A DNA stretch of 42,275 bases from Acidimicrobiales bacterium. GTDB lineage: Bacteria; Actinomycetota; Acidimicrobiia; Acidimicrobiales; MedAcidi-G1. A program made the translations under genes and the position numbers. Below the pieces are notes generated by a model. That model searched no databases. It was not told the DNA's origin and saw only the letters and a program-made list of their open reading frames with translations. Location: assembly GCA_029242745.1 (NCBI GenBank), contig JAQWTI010000042.1, positions 1-42,275 of the forward strand, in the 5' to 3' direction. How positions within the stretch are numbered: position 1 is the first letter of the stretch; every line of letters starts with the position of its first letter. Positions 33,275-41,382 of this stretch are shown piece after piece.

Positions 33275-34065
33275 AATCTGCTGCCCACCACCACGCCACC
33301 ACGAAGAACGTCGTCTGCCACGATCTTCCCGTCCAACATCGAGATCTTGCGACTAGCCGAATCAGCAACGTGTAGGTCGTGGGTGACGATGCAGACGGCA
33401 CGCTCTGGCGACTGCAAGTCATCAAAAATCTGCAAGACATTCTCAGCGTTCTGACTGTCGAGGGCGCCGGTCGGCTCATCAGCTAGCACCACCCCAGGTT
33501 CCGTCGAAATGGCTCGGGCAATAGCCACCCGTTGCTGTTCACCACCGGACATCTGCACCGGGCGATGGTCATGTCGGTTACCTAAACCGACCTGCTCAAG
33601 CGCAGCCAGTGCTTGCGATCGCCGTTGCCGTCGAGTCAGACCCCTGTACAGCAGCGCCGTCTCCACATTGCCGAGAGCAGTTAGGTGGGGAATCAGGTGG
33701 AACTGTTGGAACACAAAGCCAATTGCCTCACCCCGCAGACGAGATCGCTCGGCATCAGGCAGAAGCGTCACATCGGTTCCACGAATTCGAACCGCCCCCT
33801 CGGTTGGGAGATCCAGAACTCCAAGTAGCCCTAGCATCGTGGACTTTCCCGAACCCGATGGACCCACTATCGATAGGAACTCTCCAGCCCGAATATCCAG
33901 CGAGACGTCGTCCAAGGCCCGCACCTCGACCTCAGTGCCGTAAATACGAGATACACCCTCGAGGGCCAGCAGAACCTCTCCACCAGATTCATGAACCGGT
34001 GACAGATCTGATACGACCATAGATTCACCCACAAAAGTTTCTCCTGCGGACCTCAGATCGGTCAC
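33271..34065 (-). CDS. MacB/LolD-type ABC exporter ATP-binding protein
   Basis: ATPase of 264 residues with a 20-30 residue N-terminal extension compared with LolD. Walker A is [10 protein letters not shown], the Q-loop lies in GFVFQQFHLIPHLT, the signature is [15 protein letters not shown], Walker B is VVLADEPTGALD and the switch His is in CIVTHD. GTG 34065 overlaps the adaptor stop (GTGA), supporting translational coupling; ATG 34020 (with GGTGAA upstream) is a possible internal start that would remove the extension. It supplies energy to the adjacent permease. Confidence 0.93.
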   Translation of the reverse strand: MTDLRSAGETFVGESMVVSDLSPVHESGGEVLLALEGVSRIYGTEVEVRALDDVSLDIRAGEFLSIVGPSGSGKSTMLGLLGVLDLPTEGAVRIRGTDVTLLPDAERSRLRGEAIGFVFQQFHLIPHLTALGNVETALLYRGLTRRQRRSQALAALEQVGLGNRHDHRPVQMSGGEQQRVAIARAISTEPGVVLADEPTGALDSQNAENVLQIFDDLQSPERAVCIVTHDLHVADSASRKISMLDGKIVADDVLRGGVVVGSRL

Positions 34066-36899
34066 GAACGGTCGATTTCTAGGATGACATACTCGCCAGC
34101 CACAGCACCATCGACGATCTCCACGTAGGCGCCATCGAGCATTCCGGTCTCAATAGCTCTTCGCTCAATCAACCCATTAGGTGTTACAACTCGCACTGTC
34201 TCCTGACCACCGTCAGACAACACCGCAGCGATCGGGACGACGACTGCGTTGACTGACTCTTGGACGACCACATCAATGGTGACCACAGCACCGTTCACAC
34301 CCACCAGTTCCTCGACGGCCTCGACGACACCCTCATAGGTCTCGCTATTGCCGCTGACCGTGGCATTGTCATCCAGCTCAACAATGGTGCCGGGTGATTC
34401 CTGATCTCCCGCTTCGAGGTTGACTGTCACGGTCTGACCCTCGGACAACTTCGCCCGATCGGACGGAGAGGCGAAAAGGGTGATGGTTAACGCCGGTTCA
34501 GTTAGATCAAATAGAGGAGTTCCCCGCTGGACGTAGTCGCCCTCCTCCACCGCTACCGTGCCCAAGCGGGCCGGCCAGTCAGCCACCACCATGTCTCCGG
34601 GCAGAAATAGCACATCGTCGTCAATAGTTCGAATCTCGACTTCGACCGATTGCACACCAGCCCGCAGGAGCGCTGTACCGGTAACCACCGCGTAGTCCTG
34701 CCCCGCCTGAGCGCTACCAGAGACCTGATAGTTGACGCTGGTGTCGACCTCCGGAGCCTGATCAGCAATGATCATTATTATCGCAGTGTCGCCTTCGGCG
34801 ACATCACCACCACCTTCAAGGGTCAGTTCGGGCAGATCCGACGACTTGATCACTATCGTGGCTTCGTCCCAATCGCTGAGTCGATAGTTGCGCGCCGGAT
34901 CAGTAATCAGCCGCACTGTTAATTCCTCATCACCCTCTACATCATCATCAGTGCGGATTGGAATAGAGAGCGTGACTCGCTCTTGACCTAACTTCATTGT
35001 GATGTCGCCGTCTGGCGCATTGAAATCAGCGTCAGTCGTCGCGGAGCCCTCAACCACATAGAACACGTCAAGGTCTTCGACTAGTTCAACAGTTGTCTCG
35101 ATGGTGAAGGTGGCTGCTCCACCTTCGACTACCGTCTCGCCGTCGGCACGTAGAACGAGGATGGGTACATCTGGAACTGCGGGATCATCGATGCTGACAG
35201 TGACCTCGTCTGCATCACCCAGAACATAGCGAGCAGCTTGAGTTACTCGAAGAGTCTCGCGCGCTGAAGCAAGTCGATAGTCAAGACGCTGCTGTTCATC
35301 TTTGAGCAACTTAAGTGCATCTTGGGCGGTCTCCAGTTCATTTGAAGGCTCAAGTGCATCGTCGATCGCGTCGTCGCGCGCAGCCACTGCGGCACGCCAG
35401 TCAAGTTCTGTCACATCTTCTAGTGCGGTACTCACAGCATCGGTGACCGCAGCGCTAGCAGCATGCCAATCCAGCCAGGTGACGTCAGAAATACTTCGAG
35501 TAATGTCTTCTGCAACTTTTTCAAAAGTTTCTTGGAGTTCTTCAAGGTTTTCTGCCTCAGCTGGACTGATATCTCCTAGTCGAGCCTGAGCCTGAGTGAT
35601 GATCCCAAGAGAAACCAGTCGCTCCTCCACCGTCGTAATGAAGTCGGTGCCGAAAGTGACCACCTCGGCGGTGTCGTCCACTTGGCCTTGGAGGGTTTCA
35701 AGATTCTCTGCCTCTGCGGGACTTACATCACCAGATCCCGCCTGGATACTTGTGATGATCCCAAGGTTCACCAGTCTCGTCTCAGCCAAGGTGAGCACGC
35801 CGTCTTCAGCCTCTAGATCTTTGACGTCGTGGGCCTTCTCGGCGATATCCACTACCAGCTCGTCAACTCTCTCCAGCAGATCATCAACATCTTTTTGAGC
35901 GTCGTAAATAACAAGTGTCTGTGGAGCAACACTGGCCAACGAACTGAAGTCACCTTCTATAGCCACCTTAAGGTCTTCGTAAGGTTCGCGGTCATCGTCA
36001 AGCACAGTAATGATCTCAAGCGTCACCGAACTTTGGCCCGCCGGCAGGGTCACCGTGAGATCCGGCACCAGGTAGTCATCTTCAGCAGTGACATCACCCG
36101 AAACTGTTATCGGGATCTCAAGGTCGGCAGCTGGAGCCACATCGGCAGTAATCGTCACCCTCACTGGTCGGCCCTCTTCGACTACCACACCAACGGTTGA
36201 AAGGCTGATGGTCGGTACTGGCCTGTCTGCAACCACAACTGCGTCTACAACAGCCGCCGCCGCAGTTACGACGGCCGCTGACTGGCTTTGGCGTAGTACA
36301 TCAACTACTGGAAGTGCTGGACCGATACGTACCGACACGGCATTTACCGCACCCACCGTGTAGCCAGCCGAGTTGCCCTGAAGGCTGACAGTTACGACCT
36401 CATCAGACTCAGGAGTCGCTCCGCTATAGCCGTGGTAAGCCTGCCAGGCAGCAAGCCCTGATCGAGTCTCCTCTGTATAAAGAGTGTCTACATCACCTAC
36501 GTCATAGCCAGCAGCGGAGAGCACCTTCTCCAGCTGGAGAACATCAGCCCCTTCTGAGCCGACGTCAAGTTGGCGGTAAAAAGAGAAGTCCCCGTCGACA
36601 GCGACTGCTTGACGACCGTCAACTGTCAGCAATCCATCACCAGATTCAACAGTCTCTCCATCGGCAATGGCTACATGACTCACTCTGCCATCTAGAGGTG
36701 CCGTTACTACCTGCAATTCATCGCGCCGCAACTCACCTCGAATGGTGATCTCGTCAGTCAGGGTGCGGATTGACACCGATTCAGCAATAGCACGGTCGAC
36801 GCCGGGATCTACTGCAGTGGCCTCTTCGGCCCACGGTTGCCAAAACACCGCAGCCAACGCTCCAGCTGCTACCACTAGGCCTATCAGGAGCTTCTTCAC
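34062..36899 (-). CDS. Exporter adaptor (HlyD/MFP type) with peptidoglycan-binding domain and three Calx-beta domains
   Basis: Very large membrane-fusion-type protein, 945 residues. Order: N-terminal membrane anchor (about 3-20); first half of a lipoyl-like barrel (60-100); PG_binding_1 domain (108-160, VLQLEKVLSAAGYDVGDVD); Calx-beta 1 (228-332, with the acidic VLDDDREPYED); long acidic helical/coiled-coil block (335-560); Calx-beta 2 (577-686); partial Calx-beta 3 (689-760); second half of the barrel and HlyD-like domain (762-945, starting VLFLPGDMVVADW). In ordinary actinobacterial adaptors the VLFLP-type segment follows the PG domain directly, so residues of about 170-760 look inserted. 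A two-fold 52-residue repeat lies at 376-427 and 428-479. GTG 36899 overlaps the preceding stop (GTGA). Confidence 0.87.
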   Translation of the reverse strand: MKKLLIGLVVAAGALAAVFWQPWAEEATAVDPGVDRAIAESVSIRTLTDEITIRGELRRDELQVVTAPLDGRVSHVAIADGETVESGDGLLTVDGRQAVAVDGDFSFYRQLDVGSEGADVLQLEKVLSAAGYDVGDVDTLYTEETRSGLAAWQAYHGYSGATPESDEVVTVSLQGNSAGYTVGAVNAVSVRIGPALPVVDVLRQSQSAAVVTAAAAVVDAVVVADRPVPTISLSTVGVVVEEGRPVRVTITADVAPAADLEIPITVSGDVTAEDDYLVPDLTVTLPAGQSSVTLEIITVLDDDREPYEDLKVAIEGDFSSLASVAPQTLVIYDAQKDVDDLLERVDELVVDIAEKAHDVKDLEAEDGVLTLAETRLVNLGIITSIQAGSGDVSPAEAENLETLQGQVDDTAEVVTFGTDFITTVEERLVSLGIITQAQARLGDISPAEAENLEELQETFEKVAEDITRSISDVTWLDWHAASAAVTDAVSTALEDVTELDWRAAVAARDDAIDDALEPSNELETAQDALKLLKDEQQRLDYRLASARETLRVTQAARYVLGDADEVTVSIDDPAVPDVPILVLRADGETVVEGGAATFTIETTVELVEDLDVFYVVEGSATTDADFNAPDGDITMKLGQERVTLSIPIRTDDDVEGDEELTVRLITDPARNYRLSDWDEATIVIKSSDLPELTLEGGGDVAEGDTAIIMIIADQAPEVDTSVNYQVSGSAQAGQDYAVVTGTALLRAGVQSVEVEIRTIDDDVLFLPGDMVVADWPARLGTVAVEEGDYVQRGTPLFDLTEPALTITLFASPSDRAKLSEGQTVTVNLEAGDQESPGTIVELDDNATVSGNSETYEGVVEAVEELVGVNGAVVTIDVVVQESVNAVVVPIAAVLSDGGQETVRVVTPNGLIERRAIETGMLDGAYVEIVDGAVAGEYVILEIDRS

Positions 36900-37702
36900 T
36901 CGTTGACTCCTTCATCAGTCAGACTCTGCTCGCTAATGCAGCCACGGATGTCATCCATGTCCACGTCACCATCGGGTCCTGAAAAGTCATCGCCCGGGCC
37001 CAATGAACCATCAGCGTCGGGTACTGGATCACTCACAATCCAACCCTTACCGCGGAGGCAGCCACTTAGCCTAATGAACTGCTCATTATCCTCTCGAATC
37101 TGGTCCGGATCCCGCGACGCTCTAGATACCTGAAACTCCTGCATAGCGTCCACGATTCCCGACTGAGCAGCGCACAGAGTCAAGGCCTCAAGGTATGCAG
37201 GCTGGTTGACCGGATCATCGGGCCCAAGATCTGAATTGGGACGACCAATGAAGGTGACTCCCTCTTCATCTAAACAGCCGTTGAACTCCTCGAGTGCATC
37301 CATCATCTTTAGCCCAGCCGGAACGTCCTCTTCAGCCAACGGCACAGTCTCCTTGACGACCTGAGTTGTCGTCGTACTCTCCGCGGGTCCCGGCTCCGGC
37401 TCGACTTGCATACTCGTCTCAGACGCAGTCGCTAAGTCCACAGTGGACTTTGGTGTCGTCGATCCTGGCACCGTGGTCGCAGACGCAATTGTCGTAGTTG
37501 CCCCGACCGTCGTGGATACCACGATCACTGATGGACCATCCTCCGTCAGCAACGTCACTGTGCGAACCGTTTCGCCACCACCGCCACCGCCACAGCCGGT
37601 CATGAACGTCATCAAAATGGCAAGCAAGGAGGCCGAACCAACAAGCACCGTGCCCCTCAAGACGCGAGCCAAAAGAGACTCCGGGACTCCACCAGTTCCC
37701 AT
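36896..37702 (-). CDS. Exporter-associated lipoprotein 1 (four-cysteine domain)
   Basis: Protein of 268 residues from ATG 37702, which lies 19 bases after the preceding stop; the frame extends to 37762 inside the previous gene. It has a hydrophobic signal ending in a lipobox (TFMTGC) followed by poly-Gly, then a low-complexity Thr/Val/Pro linker (about 45-105) and a C-terminal domain with conserved cysteines in EFNGCLDEEG, LEALTLC, LSGCLRGKGW and DDIRGC. The GCLRGKGW stretch resembles the C-M-R-x-x-G domain of small proteins encoded beside actinobacterial PG-binding adaptors. It is a paralogue of the next gene upstream and is translationally coupled to the adaptor gene. Predicted to sit on the outer face of the membrane. 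Confidence 0.75.
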   Translation of the reverse strand: MGTGGVPESLLARVLRGTVLVGSASLLAILMTFMTGCGGGGGGETVRTVTLLTEDGPSVIVVSTTVGATTTIASATTVPGSTTPKSTVDLATASETSMQVEPEPGPAESTTTTQVVKETVPLAEEDVPAGLKMMDALEEFNGCLDEEGVTFIGRPNSDLGPDDPVNQPAYLEALTLCAAQSGIVDAMQEFQVSRASRDPDQIREDNEQFIRLSGCLRGKGWIVSDPVPDADGSLGPGDDFSGPDGDVDMDDIRGCISEQSLTDEGVNE

Positions 37703-37721
37703 TTCCAATTGCTTCACCCAA

Positions 37722-38615
37722 TCACTCCTCGTTCTGTCCAGCCAACGAAATTTGGCTGACACAATCTCTAATGTCGTCAGCCACTATCCCGCCATCAGGG
37801 CCAGCAAATTCGTCTCCAGGGTTCAAGAGTCCCTTCTCGTCAGGTCGTAAATCGCCAATCGTCCAGCCCATACCACGAAGACAGTCGACGAGATCTATGA
37901 ATCCTTCGTTTTCTTCCCGTATCTCTTCGGGTGAGAGGTCCGATCGAGAGGTTTCATAACTCTGAAAAGCATCAGCAACACCAGTTTTGCTATTGCAGAG
38001 ACCGAGCGCTTGCAGATACGCAGGCTGATTGACCGGGGCCTCCGGGCCTTGAGTCCCATCGGGGAAGCCAATCCATGCATAGCCCTCTTTGTCTAGACAG
38101 CCGTTGAACTCGTCGAGGGCGCTCATGAGTTTGATGCCGGGGTTAATCTCTTCCTCCGCTAGTGGGACTGTCTCCTTAACGACCTCGATTGCTGTCGTAG
38201 TCGTCACTGTTGTTGTAGCCGCAATCCCTGTGTCTAAATCAAAGGTCTCTTCGACCATTTCTTCATCCCCCGGTCCGCCACTAACGATTTTCACCGAGGG
38301 CTCAGGAACTGTCGACGTCAGGGAGGGACTATCTGATTGAGCAGGTGAAGAACTACTTACGGCCGAAGCGCCGATCGGAACGGAAGCGTTGGTTGTAGTG
38401 CTCCTAGTGATGGGCGTAAACCCAGCAGGAACAACGATCTCTGCTGCCTGATCTGCAGTGAGGACTACAACTGTGCGTACATCGCTAGTCGCGCTGGTGC
38501 CCCTCGCTGAGCAACCCGTGCCCGCAAACATGAAGATAGCCACCATGATCGACGTCACCATTACTGGTGGTCTGTGAGAGATCAGATGAGCGGCTATGTG
38601 TGAATAAAGAGTCAT
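37722..38615 (-). CDS. Exporter-associated lipoprotein 2 (four-cysteine domain), first gene of the exporter operon
   Basis: Protein of 297 residues with lipobox (MFAGTGC), a Ser/Thr/Val-rich linker (about 40-150) and a C-terminal domain clearly paralogous to the downstream lipoprotein: both share VVKETVPLAEE, EFNGCLD, VNQPAYL and a CLRGxGW motif, with the same four cysteines (FNGC, GLC, VDC, RDC). ATG 38615 is placed directly at an 8-bp inverted repeat and has no Shine-Dalgarno, so it may be leaderless. It begins the five-gene minus-strand operon ending at 32087. Function is unknown; an extracytoplasmic partner or sensor for the exporter is inferred from position. Confidence 0.75.
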   Translation of the reverse strand: MTLYSHIAAHLISHRPPVMVTSIMVAIFMFAGTGCSARGTSATSDVRTVVVLTADQAAEIVVPAGFTPITRSTTTNASVPIGASAVSSSSPAQSDSPSLTSTVPEPSVKIVSGGPGDEEMVEETFDLDTGIAATTTVTTTTAIEVVKETVPLAEEEINPGIKLMSALDEFNGCLDKEGYAWIGFPDGTQGPEAPVNQPAYLQALGLCNSKTGVADAFQSYETSRSDLSPEEIREENEGFIDLVDCLRGMGWTIGDLRPDEKGLLNPGDEFAGPDGGIVADDIRDCVSQISLAGQNEE

Positions 38616-38634
38616 CGATAACCAACGTTATCGA
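38615..38634. promoter_or_regulatory. 8-bp inverted repeat at the start of the exporter operon
   Basis: TCGATAAC (38615-38622) and GTTATCGA (38627-38634) are exact reverse complements with the 4-base spacer CAAC. The left arm touches the ATG of lipoprotein 2. The position suggests an operator that overlaps the transcription start of the exporter operon, or a hairpin at the very 5' end. The rest of the 261-base divergent gap to 38877 showed no convincing gene. Confidence 0.6.
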
Positions 38635-38876
38635 CAATCTAAAGAGCGACGACCATCACTGTGTTTACGCTTTGTCATACTCTGTTTTCATGGAGTGATC
38701 CTCTTTGGGTATCTGGCTCAGCGGCCCGTCGTTCAACTGTGGACAACATCCTCAGAGAGCCGTATTAGGGCGACGTTAGAGACCAAATACGATTCCGTTA
38801 GGTATCGCCACAGCAGTTGCGCTAAATGGGGAATACCGGTGTCAGTTCTTCTATCGCCCGCCCGTAGCCTCGGAAC

Positions 38877-40118
38877 GTGGCTGACTTCTTCCAGAACGGC
38901 GTGATCGCCACCCTTCATGACCTCGGACGGCGACCCACAGATGATCTCGAACAAGAGCTCAAGTCTTGGAGCGCAGATAGGCCCATGTCGCTAGTCATCC
39001 CATGTTTGGTGGCCGATCTAGACGGAGATGCCATCAATCGCATCGTTGAGCAACTATCCGCTGTGCCATATCTCGACGAAGTAGTACTCGGGTTGGATCG
39101 GGCCGATAGAAACGACTTCGCTCGCGCCCACCAAAAATTTGAACGCTTGCCACAACGCCATCGAATTCTCTGGAATGACGGTCCCCGCCTAACAGCCATT
39201 CGCGAGGAGCTGGAGTCCCACGATCTGTCAACCGGCCAGCCAGGAAAAGGGCGCAACGTCTGGTTCTGCCTCGGACATTTCCTAGCCTCCGGACGAAGCA
39301 AGATCGTGGCCCTTCACGACGCCGATATCCGGGACTACGAACGCTCGCTGCCCGCTCGACTTTTGTACCCGGTAGCCAACCCGGCGACCCGGTTTGGATT
39401 TGCCAAGGGTTACTACCACAGAGCCTCAGGCGACGGCCCTGATGCCAACCGGATGTTTGGACGGGTCACACGACTCTTTGTCACACCACTGGTTCGAGCT
39501 CTAGCCGTGACATTCGGGGATCGTGGCTACCTCGAGTACCTAGACAGCTTCCGGTACCCACTAGCGGGCGAATGTGCGATGTCGACCGATGTGGCTGAAA
39601 CTCTTCGGGTGCCCTCGGATTGGGGATTCGAGATTGGCGTTCTGGCTGAGGTGTACCGCCACTTCCCCACAACCCGAGTCTGCCAAGTGGACGTAGCCAG
39701 TGGCTACGACCACAAGCATCGGGAACTCTCAGCCCACGACCCAATGGCTGGACTGCACAGGATGAGCGCGGATATCGCTCGTGCCATCTACCGGAAGTTG
39801 GCTATCGGAGGTGTTGTCCTGAGCGCTGAAGGGTTCCGTTCCTTAGAAGCTGCTTACGACCGCACGGCGCTCGACCTCATCGACCGATATGAGGCCGATG
39901 CCAGATTTAATGGGATGGCATACGACCGACATGCTGAAGAGTCAGCCGTCCAAGTCTTTGCACAGTCCGTCGTGCGCGCTGGGCAGGAATTTCTGGACGA
40001 CCCACTAGAGACGCCGTTTATTCCCAGTTGGTCCAGGGTCCGCTCGGAACTTCCTGACCTGCCTGAAAGGTTGGTGGCTGCTGTAGAAGAGGACCACCGT
40101 GAGGTATCGAATTGCTAG
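38877..40118 (+). CDS. Glucosyl-3-phosphoglycerate synthase-like glycosyltransferase (GpgS, GT81)
   Basis: GT-A fold retaining glycosyltransferase of 413 residues. The N-terminus ADFFQNGVIATLHDL is typical of the bacterial GpgS group; LVIPCLVADLDG begins the nucleotide-sugar domain, and ALHDADIRDY contains the D-A-D metal-binding motif. SGYDHKHRELSAHDP near residue 285 fits the acceptor and metal region. It transfers glucose from an NDP-glucose to 3-phosphoglycerate, the first step to glucosylglycerate, a compatible solute and precursor of methylglucose polysaccharides. GTG 38877 has a weak GGAA upstream. Mannosyl-type activity cannot be excluded. It is convergent with the tRNA gene. Confidence 0.83.
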   Translation: MADFFQNGVIATLHDLGRRPTDDLEQELKSWSADRPMSLVIPCLVADLDGDAINRIVEQLSAVPYLDEVVLGLDRADRNDFARAHQKFERLPQRHRILWNDGPRLTAIREELESHDLSTGQPGKGRNVWFCLGHFLASGRSKIVALHDADIRDYERSLPARLLYPVANPATRFGFAKGYYHRASGDGPDANRMFGRVTRLFVTPLVRALAVTFGDRGYLEYLDSFRYPLAGECAMSTDVAETLRVPSDWGFEIGVLAEVYRHFPTTRVCQVDVASGYDHKHRELSAHDPMAGLHRMSADIARAIYRKLAIGGVVLSAEGFRSLEAAYDRTALDLIDRYEADARFNGMAYDRHAEESAVQVFAQSVVRAGQEFLDDPLETPFIPSWSRVRSELPDLPERLVAAVEEDHREVSNC

Positions 40119-40167
40119 ACAACCCTGTTCCTGTTCTTGGAATAGAGCGTAATCTTAATAGTTGCGG

Positions 40168-40241
40168 TGGAGGTGATGAGAATCGAACTCACGACCTCTA
40201 CGTTGCGAACGTAGCGCTCTAGCCAACTGAGCTACACCCCC
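40168..40241 (-). tRNA. tRNA-Ala (anticodon CGC)
   Basis: On the minus strand the cloverleaf is complete: acceptor GGGGGTG pairs with CACCTCC, including G3-U70, the identity pair for alanyl-tRNA synthetase; D arm GCTC/GAGC; anticodon stem CTACG/CGTAG with loop TTCGCAA (anticodon CGC, codon GCG); T arm with GTTCGATTC. The discriminator is A. The 3' CCA is not encoded (genomic CCG follows), so it must be added after transcription. Confidence 0.97.
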
Positions 40242-40266
40242 GCGACCGGGGGCGATGATATCTGGA

Positions 40267-40737
40267 TCAGTTGGCGCGGCGACTCAGAACTGCCTCATCA
40301 CGCATTCCAGAAGACCGAGTCAGGCCACCCATAAGTGGCCCATCTGCACGAAAGGGAATAACGGTCTCGCGTCGTTCAGCCTCAAGTTGGTGGCGTTGGG
40401 TGACCAATACCGCGTACCCAACCAGAAGCAGATCCACAAGAAAATGGATTATCCAAATTACGCCGCCGACTGCTACGCCGCCGAAGAAGGTGAAACTGGC
40501 TGCTCCACCGAGAGCAAAAAGAAGGTCGCGACGGCGGCGTCTGGCCGAACCGACGTCGCTAGGCACCGACGTGGCTGCCGAATGGAGGGCCCGTAGGCGA
40601 CGGGAGCGGATGCCGCCAACAGGCCGTCCCATCGAAGCGACAGCGACCAGCGGGCGGGTCAGCACGTCCCGATTGCGGACAATTGGTGGCAAGAGAACAG
40701 CAGCCCAGAGAATCCCAAGCCCTAGGAGAATCAACAT
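40267..40737 (-). CDS. SepX/GlpR-like actinobacterial septal membrane protein
   Basis: Membrane protein of 156 residues from ATG 40737, which has GGGGA eight bases upstream; the frame extends to 40821 but those residues look non-coding. Membrane segment 1 is MLILLGLGILWAAVLLPPIVRNR, followed by a basic cytoplasmic region rich in Arg (RSRRLRALHSA, then ARRRRRDLLFALGG), and a hydrophobic pair GGVAVGGVIWIIHFLVDLLLVGYAVLV. This order, a short N-terminal WAxxLxP anchor followed by an RRRR-led hydrophobic hairpin, resembles the actinobacterial SepX (formerly GlpR) divisome protein. The match is by architecture, so function is tentative. It is downstream of moaC on the same strand. Confidence 0.6.
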   Translation of the reverse strand: MLILLGLGILWAAVLLPPIVRNRDVLTRPLVAVASMGRPVGGIRSRRLRALHSAATSVPSDVGSARRRRRDLLFALGGAASFTFFGGVAVGGVIWIIHFLVDLLLVGYAVLVTQRHQLEAERRETVIPFRADGPLMGGLTRSSGMRDEAVLSRRAN

Positions 40738-40835
40738 CGCTCTATCCCCATTTTGCTCCATCCTCCGGTCCGCTTGCACTGCTGTGGATAAGTTGGAAAC
40801 GTAATAGGTGTTCCTTGTCAAATGGTGGATGTCTA

Positions 40836-40874
40836 CGCGCTCAGCGCGCGATTATTCGCGCTAAACGCGCGTAA
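40836..40874. terminator. CGCG-rich overlapping inverted repeats downstream of moaC
   Basis: The 39-base stretch is made of alternating CG blocks separated by short AT runs. GCGCGA (40846-40851) and TCGCGC (40856-40861) form a 6-bp hairpin with loop TTAT; CGCGC/GCGCG (40836-40840, 40844-40848) forms an alternative stem. It lies 16 bases after the moaC stop on the minus strand and upstream of the SepX-like gene. No T-tract follows, so it is either a terminator-like structure or an mRNA end stabiliser. Confidence 0.5.
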
Positions 40875-40889
40875 TAGTCTTACGTTGGA

Positions 40890-41378
40890 TCACGCAGGGT
40901 GGTCATCTCGACACCATTCACCAGAATAACCACCTGATTTCTCGTATAAACCTAATGACTCAATGCTCATGGATCGATCTCTGGACTTACACATGTCGTA
41001 GACCGTCAAGGCCGCTACTGAACATGCGGTTAGCGCCTCCATCTCCACACCTGTGCGCTCGATGGTCTCAGCGATCACCTCGATGTCCACCCAGGCTTCG
41101 CCGACTGCTAGATCTACAACCACCGAACTAAGCATTAGCGGGTGGCACAACGGGATGAGTTCCGAAGTCCGCTTGGCGGCCTGGATTCCCGCCACGCGGG
41201 CTACCGCTAGTACGTCCCCTTTTGGAACTGTGCCCGAGATCAATGCCGTGGCGGTGTCTGACTTCATGACAATCCGAGCCCGAGCCACTGCCCTCCGATG
41301 GGTTGCATCCTTACCACCCACGTCAACCATACGAGCCCGGCCCTCACCGTCAAGATGCGTGAAACCCTCGGAGTCCAT
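40890..41378 (-). CDS. moaC: Cyclic pyranopterin monophosphate synthase
   Basis: Second enzyme of molybdenum cofactor synthesis; converts the MoaA product to cPMP. 162 residues from ATG 41378, normal length. Family motifs are FTHLDGEGRARMVDVGGKDATHRRA (substrate region, begins near residue 5), the ELIPLCHPL loop with the conserved Cys-His, GVEMEALTACS with the active-site Glu, and DMCKSRDR with the catalytic lysine. ATG 41378 is four bases after the moaA stop; GTG 41390 would overlap it by eight. It forms an operon with moaA. Confidence 0.96.
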   Translation of the reverse strand: MDSEGFTHLDGEGRARMVDVGGKDATHRRAVARARIVMKSDTATALISGTVPKGDVLAVARVAGIQAAKRTSELIPLCHPLMLSSVVVDLAVGEAWVDIEVIAETIERTGVEMEALTACSVAALTVYDMCKSRDRSMSIESLGLYEKSGGYSGEWCRDDHPA

Positions 41379-41382
41379 GAGG

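Noticed and set aside
38641-38876. Small gene in the divergent gap before the GpgS-like gene
   Set aside because: The available frames are short, lack ribosome sites and have no recognisable family character.
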